A DNA stretch of 64,000 bases from the NCBI RefSeq assembly GCF_002929225.1, contig NZ_PISM01000022.1, positions 124,001-188,000 of the forward strand, given 5' to 3'. Below, in pieces: positions 58,101 to 64,000 of this stretch. The DNA is from Stutzerimonas kunmingensis. GTDB lineage: Bacteria > Pseudomonadota > Gammaproteobacteria > Pseudomonadales > Pseudomonadaceae. The notes below the pieces were generated by a model. The model was given only the letters and a program-made list of their open reading frames with translations. It did not search any database and had not been told where the DNA came from. How positions within the stretch are numbered: position 1 is the stretch's first letter; each line of letters begins with the position of its first letter. Made by a program: the position numbers and the translations under genes.

Positions 58101-59648
58101 TCATTTTAGCTCGACGATCGAGCGACCGGTCATCTCTGGCGGTACCGGCATGCCGAGCAGGGTCAGCATGGTTGGCGCGACATCGGCCAGCACGCCGCCT
58201 TCGCGGATCGAGACGTTGCGCTTGCCTATATAGATGAAAGGCACTGGCTCACAGGTATGCGCGGTGTGCGCCTGGCCGGTCATGACGTCTTCCATCTGTT
58301 CGACGTTGCCGTGGTCGGCGGTCAGCAGCGCTTCGCCACCGACCTTGTCCAGCGCCTCGACGATCCGCCCGACGCAGCTGTCCAGGCATTCCACCGCCTT
58401 GACCGCGGCATCGAACACGCCGGTATGACCGACCATGTCGCCGTTGGCGTAGTTGACCACGATAACGTCGTAGCGCTGGTTTTCGATGGCATCGACGATA
58501 CGATCGGTGACCTCGGGCGCGCTCATCTCGGGTTTCAGGTCGTAGGTGGCGACCTGAGGCGAGGGGATCAGAATGCGCTCTTCGCCGGGGAAGGGCTCTT
58601 CGCGGCCGCCGGAGAAGAAGAAGGTTACGTGGGCGTATTTCTCGGTTTCGGCGATGCGCAGCTGGGTCTTGCCGTTGTTGGCCAGGTACTCGCCGAGCAC
58701 GTTGGTCAGCGCTTCCGGGGCGAAGGCTGCCGGCGCGGGAATGCTCGCGGCGTACTGGGTGAGCATGACGAACTCGGCCAGTTGCGGCACCCGGGCGCGT
58801 TCGAATTCATTGAAGCCGGGTTCGACGAAGCAACGGGTCAGCTCGCGGGCGCGGTCGGCACGGAAGTTCATGAACACTACGGCGTCGCCATCCTCGACGC
58901 GTACCGGTTCGCCGACGGTGGTCGCCTTGACGAATTCGTCGCTTTCGCCACGCTCGTAGGCGGCGATCAGGCCATCCACGGCGTAGTCGGAGCGGTACTC
59001 CGCCTTGCCGTCGACAATCAGCTCGTAGGCCTGCTGTACGCGGTCCCAGCGGTTGTCGCGGTCCATGGCGAAGTAGCGGCCGATCAGGCTGGCGATACGG
59101 CCCTTGCCCAGGCGGGTGAAGGTGGCCTGAAGCAGTTCGATGGAGTGCTGTGCGCTCTTCGGAGGGGTGTCGCGGCCGTCGAGGAAGGCATGCAGGTAGA
59201 TCTTCTCGGCGCCGCGCCGGGCCGCCAGCTCGGCCATGGCGACCAGATGATCCTGATGGCTGTGCACGCCACCGTCGGAAAGCAGGCCGAGGATGTGCAC
59301 CGCCTTGCCGGCCCCCGCGGCCTTGTCGACGGCGGCACAGATGGTCGGGTTGGCGAAGAACTCGCCATCACGGATCGCCTTGGTCACCCGGGTGAAGTCC
59401 TGATACACCACGCGCCCGGCGCCCAGGTTCATGTGGCCGACCTCGGAGTTGCCCATCTGCCCGTCCGGCAGACCGACATCCATGCCGCTGCCAGAGATCA
59501 ATCCGTGCGGCTGGCTGGCCAGCAGGCGATCGTAGACCGGCTTGCGGGCGGCGTGGATGGCGTTGAAGTCCGGGCTGTCGCTGTGCCCGAAGCCATCGAG
59601 AATGATCAGTACCAGGGGTTTGGGCGTGGCGGTGGGGGCGACGGACAT
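58101..59648 (-). CDS. gpmI: 2,3-bisphosphoglycerate-independent phosphoglycerate mutase
   Basis: A 515-residue manganese enzyme of glycolysis that converts 3- and 2-phosphoglycerate. The N-terminal metal site [12 protein letters not shown], the catalytic Ser in [15 protein letters not shown] and the C-terminal ligands in [12 protein letters not shown] and [13 protein letters not shown] are intact. It is transcribed away from the rhodanese-grxC-secB operon. Confidence 0.97.
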   Translation of the reverse strand: MSVAPTATPKPLVLIILDGFGHSDSPDFNAIHAARKPVYDRLLASQPHGLISGSGMDVGLPDGQMGNSEVGHMNLGAGRVVYQDFTRVTKAIRDGEFFANPTICAAVDKAAGAGKAVHILGLLSDGGVHSHQDHLVAMAELAARRGAEKIYLHAFLDGRDTPPKSAQHSIELLQATFTRLGKGRIASLIGRYFAMDRDNRWDRVQQAYELIVDGKAEYRSDYAVDGLIAAYERGESDEFVKATTVGEPVRVEDGDAVVFMNFRADRARELTRCFVEPGFNEFERARVPQLAEFVMLTQYAASIPAPAAFAPEALTNVLGEYLANNGKTQLRIAETEKYAHVTFFFSGGREEPFPGEERILIPSPQVATYDLKPEMSAPEVTDRIVDAIENQRYDVIVVNYANGDMVGHTGVFDAAVKAVECLDSCVGRIVEALDKVGGEALLTADHGNVEQMEDVMTGQAHTAHTCEPVPFIYIGKRNVSIREGGVLADVAPTMLTLLGMPVPPEMTGRSIVELK

Positions 59649-59728
59649 GCTTTCGGGCTCCTTGCACGGGGGCGGAAAAGGGCAGCCAGTCTACTGGCTG
59701 GCCGGGGCGAGGTCACGAATCATCAGGG

Positions 59729-59757
59729 TTCAGCCGGTAGGAGGGGCTGTGTATACT
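59729..59757 (+). promoter_or_regulatory. Probable sigma70 promoter of rhodanese-grxC-secB
   Basis: A -10 box TATACT at 59752-59757 and a poor -35 (TTCAGC, 59729-59734) 17 bases upstream, placing the transcript start about 25 bases before the first ATG. Confidence 0.5.
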
Positions 59758-59788
59758 GGCCCGCATTTTATCGTCCGGGTACCCGTTG

Positions 59789-60202
59789 ATGCTCGCTAAC
59801 CTGATTGAATTTGTCTCTAACCACTATGTACTCAGCAGCCTGTTCGTGGTGCTGTTGATCCTTCTGTTCATCACCGAGACACGCAAGGGTGGCAAGAGCC
59901 TGAGCAATCGCGAACTGACGGCACTGGTCAACAGTGGCGAGGGCGTGGTGTTGGACGTGCGCGTCAAGAAGGAGTTCGACGCCGGTCATATCGTCGATGC
60001 ATTGAACATTCCCTACGAGAAGCTGGTCAGCCGCACAGGCGAGCTGGAAAAGCACAAGGCCAAGACCATCATCGTGGTCGACGCCATGGGGCAGCACGCC
60101 GGAACGGCCTGCCGTGAGTTGCAGAAGGCAGGCTTCACCGCCGCCAAGTTGTCGGGAGGGATTTCCAGCTGGCGCGGCGACAATCTGCCAGTGGTCAAGT
60201 AA
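59789..60202 (+). CDS. Membrane-anchored rhodanese-like protein (YibN-type) without the catalytic Cys
   Basis: A 137-residue protein: membrane anchor at residues 11-29, then a rhodanese fold (VVLDVRVKKEFDAGHIVDALNIPYEKL, LSGGISSWRGDNLP). The active-site loop reads VVDAMGQHAG, where sulfurtransferases have a Cys at the Asp position, so classic thiosulfate sulfurtransferase activity is unlikely. The ATG at 59789 follows a TTG in frame. Location before grxC and secB matches the YibN locus, whose product is linked to the membrane-protein translocation machinery. Confidence 0.88.
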   Translation: MLANLIEFVSNHYVLSSLFVVLLILLFITETRKGGKSLSNRELTALVNSGEGVVLDVRVKKEFDAGHIVDALNIPYEKLVSRTGELEKHKAKTIIVVDAMGQHAGTACRELQKAGFTAAKLSGGISSWRGDNLPVVK

Positions 60203-60204
60203 TC

Positions 60205-60459
60205 ATGCCCAACGTCGTCATCTATACCACCGCCTGGTGCCCGTTCTGTATCCGCGCCAAGGCGCTGCTCGATCGCAAGGGTGTCGCCTACGAGGAAGTT
60301 CCCGTGGATGGCAACCCGTCCCTGCGCGCCGAGATGGCCAGCAAGGCCGGACGCACCTCGGTGCCGCAGATATGGATCGGCGACAAGCACGTCGGCGGCT
60401 GCGATGAGCTGCACGCGCTGGAGCGCGCTGGACGTCTCGACCCGTTGCTGCAGGCTTGA
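60205..60459 (+). CDS. grxC: Glutaredoxin 3 (GrxC)
   Basis: An 84-residue dithiol glutaredoxin with active site CPFC (residues 12-15), the cis-Pro in SVPQIWIG and the GG.DEL glutathione-binding turn (VGGCDELHAL). It reduces protein disulfides with glutathione. It starts two bases after the rhodanese stop. Confidence 0.96.
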   Translation: MPNVVIYTTAWCPFCIRAKALLDRKGVAYEEVPVDGNPSLRAEMASKAGRTSVPQIWIGDKHVGGCDELHALERAGRLDPLLQA

Positions 60460-60523
60460 GGCCGGCAACGCGGGTCCGCGAACAATTCAAACGACACGCA
60501 CAACTGGATAGAAGGTTGCAGAA

Positions 60524-61018
60524 ATGACCGAACAAGCTAACAACGGCGGCGCAGCGTCGCAGAACGAACAGGGCGCGCAGTTCTCCCTGCAGCGCATCTA
60601 CGTCCGCGACCTGTCCTTCGAAGCGCCGAAGAGCCCGGAAATTTTCCGTCAGGAATGGAATCCGAGTGTCGCACTGGACCTGAACACCAAGCAGAAGGCG
60701 CTTGAGGGCGACTTCCATGAAGTCGTGCTGACCCTTTCGGTCACCGTGAAGACCGGCGAAGAAGTTGCCTTCATTGCCGAAGTGCAGCAGGCCGGGATCT
60801 TCCTGATCAAGGGTCTGGAAGCGGCTGCGATGAGCCACACCCTTGGAGCGTTCTGCCCGAACATCCTCTTCCCGTACGCCCGTGAGGCGCTGGACAGCCT
60901 GGTGACCCGCGGTTCGTTCCCGGCACTGATGCTGGCTCCGGTGAACTTCGACGCACTCTACGCCCAGGAAATGGCGCGCATGCAGAGCGCCGGCGAAGCC
61001 CCCAGCACCGCCCACTGA
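60524..61018 (+). CDS. secB: Export chaperone SecB
   Basis: A 164-residue SecB that keeps precursors unfolded and delivers them to SecA. The family segments [29 protein letters not shown]-like [47 protein letters not shown] are clear. It ends the operon and is followed by a hairpin. Confidence 0.97.
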   Translation: MTEQANNGGAASQNEQGAQFSLQRIYVRDLSFEAPKSPEIFRQEWNPSVALDLNTKQKALEGDFHEVVLTLSVTVKTGEEVAFIAEVQQAGIFLIKGLEAAAMSHTLGAFCPNILFPYAREALDSLVTRGSFPALMLAPVNFDALYAQEMARMQSAGEAPSTAH

Positions 61019-61030
61019 TCCATGCGGATC

Positions 61031-61059
61031 ATGCAGGAAGCGTCTGACGCTTCCTGCAT
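61031..61059 (+). terminator. Hairpin terminator between secB and the oxidoreductase gene
   Basis: A perfect 12-base stem, ATGCAGGAAGCG (61031-61042) and CGCTTCCTGCAT (61048-61059), with a five-base loop, then TTTCCCTT on the plus strand. It stands between convergent genes and may serve both. Confidence 0.75.
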
Positions 61060-61073
61060 TTCCCTTCTGCGCA

Positions 61074-62054
61074 TTAGCGCACCTGCACCACCAGCTTGCC
61101 GACCGCCTTGCGCTGCCCCAGCGTGGCGATAGCCTGGCCAGCCTCTTCCAGCGCAAAGCGTTGCGATACCAGCGGCTTGAGCTTGCCTTCTGCATGCCAG
61201 GCGAACAGCTGACGGAAATTCGCGGCGTTGTCCTGCGGTTGACGCTGGGCGAAGGCGCCCCAGAACACGCCGATCAGTGCGGCACCCTTGAGCAGCGGCA
61301 GGTTGGCCGGCAACGCCGGAATGTCGCCACCGGCGGCGAAACCCACCACCAGCATGCGGCCGTTCCAGGCGATGCTGCGGAAGGCTTCCTCGAACAGCTT
61401 GCCGCCCACCGGATCGTAGATGACATCCACACCCTGGCCGCCGGTGAGTTCCTTCAGGCGCTCCTTCAGGCTGACTTCGCTGTAGTTGATCAGTTCGTCG
61501 GCGCCGGCATTCTTCGCCACCTCCAGCTTTTCGGCGCTGGAAGCGGCGGCGATGACTCGCGCGCCCATGGCCTTGCCGATTTCCACGGCAGCCAGGCCGA
61601 CACCACCGGAGGCACCGAGCACCAACAAGGTCTCGCCGGGTTGCAGATTGGCGCGCTGCTTGAGCGCATGCATTGAGGTGCCGTAGGTCATGCTGAAAGC
61701 GGCAGCGGTCTCGAAGTCCATGCTCGGCGGGATCGGCAGTGCGTTGGTACCGGCCACCGCAACCTGTTCGGCAAAGCTGCCCCAGCCGGTGAGCGCCATG
61801 ACCCGGTCGCCGACCTTGAGGTGGCTGACCTTCTCTCCGACTGCGGCAATCACGCCCGCCGCCTCGCCGCCAGGCGAGAACGGGAACGGCGGCTTGAACT
61901 GATACTTGCCCTCGATCATCAGCGTGTCAGGGAAATTCACCCCGGCGGCATGCACGTCGAGCAGGATCTCGCTCGGCTTGATCTGAGGGGAGGGGGCATC
62001 TTCGACAACCAGGCTTTCGGGCGGGCCGAAGCTTTTGCACAGGACGGCTTTCAT
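61074..62054 (-). CDS. NADPH:quinone oxidoreductase family protein (zinc-free MDR)
   Basis: A 326-residue quinone-oxidoreductase-like medium-chain dehydrogenase without zinc ligands. GroES-like N-terminal part (about 1-120, with AAGVNFPDTLMIEGKYQFKPPFPF), then a Rossmann domain with LVLGASGGVGLAAVEIGKAMGA. It probably reduces quinones or enones with NADPH. The ATG at 62054 (MKAVLCKSFG) is the family start. Confidence 0.93.
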   Translation of the reverse strand: MKAVLCKSFGPPESLVVEDAPSPQIKPSEILLDVHAAGVNFPDTLMIEGKYQFKPPFPFSPGGEAAGVIAAVGEKVSHLKVGDRVMALTGWGSFAEQVAVAGTNALPIPPSMDFETAAAFSMTYGTSMHALKQRANLQPGETLLVLGASGGVGLAAVEIGKAMGARVIAAASSAEKLEVAKNAGADELINYSEVSLKERLKELTGGQGVDVIYDPVGGKLFEEAFRSIAWNGRMLVVGFAAGGDIPALPANLPLLKGAALIGVFWGAFAQRQPQDNAANFRQLFAWHAEGKLKPLVSQRFALEEAGQAIATLGQRKAVGKLVVQVR

Positions 62055-62264
62055 CGCTTTTCCTTGTTCGACTGGTCGGACGCTTGCCGCCCGACATGGG
62101 ATGGCTCGACTGCTCAGGACTTTCCAGTCTAGGAGCGCTGCGTGGCGAGGCAATCAGCATCGTTCACTGTAATGGCGGCGTATAAGTAGCAGGCGGTCGT
62201 GCAACGGCTTGGGGGTTGCGCTGCGACTGGTTATGCTGGCGCAGATTCCTCCTGGAGCTGCTGC

Positions 62265-62669
62265 GTGAAATACCTACTATCGATATTTTTCTGTCTGGCA
62301 TTTGCTGGAGCCGTTCGAGCCAATGAGCCGGCCGAAGAGTCCGCTGCTCCACAGGCCATCTATTACGCGCTGACGCCTGCGATGGTTGGCAACTACGGCT
62401 CCGGCGAGCGACTGAAGTACTACAAGGCCGATGTTGCGCTGCGTATCTCCAGCAAGGAGGTGGAGGATCGGGTCAAGCATCACGAGCCGCTGATTCGCCA
62501 TCAGCTGGTGATGCTGTTTTCCCAGCAGACCGACGAGACGCTGAGCGGCCCCGAAGCCAAGGAACAGCTGCGTCAGGAAGCCTTGCGCCAGGTGCGCGAG
62601 GTGCTGGAGCAGGAAGAAGGCAAACCGCTGGTGGATGATCTGCTGTTCAACAATCTGATCATCCAGTAG
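62265..62669 (+). CDS. FliL-like secreted or membrane-anchored protein
   Basis: A 134-residue protein with a hydrophobic N-terminus (KYLLSIFFCLAFAGAVRA) and a FliL-type domain: YYALTPAMVGNYGSGERLKYYKADVALRI, HHEPLIRHQLVMLFSQQTDETLSGPEAKEQLRQEAL. The GTG at 62265 is chosen for its GGAG ribosome site and because the signal begins there. No flagellar genes adjoin it, so it is likely the stand-alone FliL paralogue of pseudomonads. Confidence 0.82.
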   Translation: MKYLLSIFFCLAFAGAVRANEPAEESAAPQAIYYALTPAMVGNYGSGERLKYYKADVALRISSKEVEDRVKHHEPLIRHQLVMLFSQQTDETLSGPEAKEQLRQEALRQVREVLEQEEGKPLVDDLLFNNLIIQ

Positions 62670-62670
62670 C

Positions 62671-63120
62671 TCAGCGCATCGCCAGGATCGCCTGCCATTC
62701 GTCTTCGCTGACCGGCATCACCGACAGGCGGCTTCCTTTCTTCACCAGTGCCAGTTCGTGCAGTGCTGGCTCGATTTTCAGGCGCGCCAATTTCAACGGT
62801 GTCGCAAAGGCGTCGACGAACTCGACATCGACCGCGCTCCACGGATTTGCATCATCGCGAGCCTTGGCATCGTGATAGGGGCTGGCAGTGTCTAGGGCAG
62901 TGGGATCGGGATAGGCGCTGCGACTTATCCTGCCGATGCCGGCGATTCCTGGCTCGGCGCAACTGGAGTGATAGAAGAAGAACTGATCGCCTTCCTGCAT
63001 CTGGCGCATGAAGTTTCTCGCCTGGTAGTTGCGTACACCATCCCAGCGTCCGTGACCCATTTTTTTCAGGTCCCGGATGGAAAATTCGTCGGGTTCGGAC
63101 TTCATTAGCCAGTAAGGCAT
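62671..63120 (-). CDS. EVE-domain protein
   Basis: A 149-residue EVE protein (PUA-like fold): MPYWLMKSEPDEFSIRDL, WDGVRNYQARNFMRQMQEGDQFFFYHSSCAEPGIAGIGRI and the late segment VKKGSRLSVMPVSEDEWQAIL. The family binds modified bases in DNA or RNA. It converges with the FliL-like gene one base apart. The gap 63121-63315 shows nothing beyond room for divergent promoters. Confidence 0.93.
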   Translation of the reverse strand: MPYWLMKSEPDEFSIRDLKKMGHGRWDGVRNYQARNFMRQMQEGDQFFFYHSSCAEPGIAGIGRISRSAYPDPTALDTASPYHDAKARDDANPWSAVDVEFVDAFATPLKLARLKIEPALHELALVKKGSRLSVMPVSEDEWQAILAMR

Positions 63121-63315
63121 GAACCTTGCTCTCCTATCAGACGGTTCGATCAGACCATGATGGCAAAATCTCCGACAATCGGCTGCAATACCTGTTTGCG
63201 CGGTGCCGACGCTTCACGGAAAATGCCGCAGCTGTAAGGTGGCCTATCGAGTCCTAGAACGAAAACACATCGACTCGACGCAAGCATTTCGCCTGGTAGG
63301 GGGAGGCGAACACAA

Positions 63316-63468
63316 ATGAAACGTAAGCCCGATATTCTGTGGATTTTGGTCTTTATCTTTGGTCTCGGCGTAGTCACCACGGGCTATACGCAGAGTCTGT
63401 GGGATCAGCACGATGGCGCGGCCGGCATGGCCCCAGTCATTCAGGTGCAGCAGGCTCAGCAGCGATGA
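63316..63468 (+). CDS. Small single-pass membrane protein (50 residues)
   Basis: A 50-residue product starting MKRKPDILWILVFIFGLGVV, one membrane segment at residues 7-23, then a short polar tail ending QVQQAQQR. A GGAGG ribosome site is seven bases or so before the ATG. I recall similar short proteins in Pseudomonas next to the folate cyclo-ligase gene. Function unknown. Confidence 0.75.
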   Translation: MKRKPDILWILVFIFGLGVVTTGYTQSLWDQHDGAAGMAPVIQVQQAQQR

Positions 63469-63496
63469 CCTCGTGCCGCATGGACGCGGCGTTCCA

Positions 63497-64000
63497 TCAC
63501 CCGGCGTACCAGCCCTGGTCCGTCACCGTAGCCTGAAGCGCTACATCCCAGCTCTCCAGCGGCAGTCGATCGACGCGCTGACATTCATGAGCCAGTCCCA
63601 ACAATGTCGGTTTGTGACTTTTTTTGCGCATGGCGCGATACGCCAGGCTGCGATCATAGAAGCCGCCACCCATGCCAAGCCGTCCGCCCTTTCCGTCGAA
63701 GCCCACCAGTGGCATGAGCAGCAGGTCCAGCGCCCAGACACGGCGTTGCCGAGCGGCCCGGATCACGGGTTCCAGAATGCCGAAGCGGTTGCGGCGCAGC
63801 TGTTCGCCGGGCTCGATGCGCTGGAACACCATGCGCGTACGTGGCCAGGGGTTGAGTACCGGAAGATAGGTTGCCTTGCCGCGGCGCTGAGCCGCTTGCA
63901 GCAATAGGCGCGGATCGATTTCGCCATCATTGGGCAGGTACAGGGCGATATGCCGGGCGCGCCGAAACCGGGGATGCTGAGCCAGCTGCCGATAGAGATG
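63497..64000 (-). CDS. 5-formyltetrahydrofolate cyclo-ligase, 5' end beyond the window
   Basis: The frame is open from the window end down to a TGA at 63497 and gives the C-terminal 167 residues of the YgfA/MTHFS family. Visible marks are IALYLPNDGEIDPRLL, the substrate loop RMVFQRIEPGEQLRRNRFGILEP, and LLMPLVGFDGKGGRLGMGGGFYDRSLA with its ATP-binding glycines. It makes 5,10-methenyl-THF from 5-formyl-THF. In many proteobacteria the 6S RNA gene precedes this gene, here outside the window. Confidence 0.93.
   Translation of the reverse strand, partial: HLYRQLAQHPRFRRARHIALYLPNDGEIDPRLLLQAAQRRGKATYLPVLNPWPRTRMVFQRIEPGEQLRRNRFGILEPVIRAARQRRVWALDLLLMPLVGFDGKGGRLGMGGGFYDRSLAYRAMRKKSHKPTLLGLAHECQRVDRLPLESWDVALQATVTDQGWYAG

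Overview
This window is a GC-rich chromosomal segment of a gammaproteobacterium of the Pseudomonas stutzeri (Stutzerimonas) type. I infer that from the protein sequences and from gene order: hisB-hisH-hisA-hisF followed by orphan binding proteins, then a divergent-deacetylase gene, ctpA, envC, gpmI, a rhodanese gene, grxC and secB, which matches the Pseudomonas layout as I remember it. Dispersed intergenic hairpins of the GGTGGA...TCCACC type fit that group as well. No database search was possible, so family names rest on recognised motifs, lengths and context.

Left part (1-6000): the 3' end of a DadA-like D-amino-acid dehydrogenase, a cluster of small hairpin repeats, a LysR regulator, then a metal-stress locus. 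An ECF sigma factor and its membrane anti-sigma factor (NrsF/DUF1109) diverge from a four-gene operon encoding a DUF2282 cysteine peptide, a DUF692 (MNIO) iron enzyme, its DUF2063 partner and a DoxX membrane protein. This is the bufferin arrangement known from Caulobacter. Exact copies of the SigF-type promoter GTAACC-N16-CGAA occur facing both ways.

Type VI secretion region (6189-24637, all minus strand): tssA-tssB-tssC-tssE, a PAAR-phospholipase effector with two lipoproteins, then tssF-tssG-clpV, a sigma54 activator, and a vgrG module (VgrG, DUF4123 adaptor, a LysM/glycine-rich putative pore-forming effector and an AT-rich membrane protein as its likely immunity protein). The membrane complex (TssJ, TssL, TssM), TssK and Hcp are not in the window. 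VgrG carries an in-frame insertion of a palindromic repeat.

Middle (24997-40425): a hexose-6-phosphate mutarotase, a four-gene polar amino-acid ABC transporter with an inter-gene hairpin, a BCCT (BetT-like) transporter, two paralogous orphan solute-binding proteins around a secreted nuclease-like protein, and a type I restriction-modification locus (hsdM-hsdS-rhuM/Fic-hsdR) that begins just downstream of a tRNA-Phe gene and a strong terminator.

Right part (40518-64000): yggX-mutY-asmA, a PanM-like acetyltransferase, a nitrate ABC transporter (nrtABD) with its NIT-ANTAR antiterminator NasR and a leader that shows a sigma54 promoter, hairpins and an intrinsic terminator just before nrtA. Then come the his genes, a second pair of orphan binding proteins, cell-envelope genes (divergent deacetylase, ctpA, envC), gpmI, rhodanese-grxC-secB, a quinone oxidoreductase, a FliL-like protein, an EVE protein, a 50-residue membrane peptide and the 3' part of 5-formyltetrahydrofolate cyclo-ligase.
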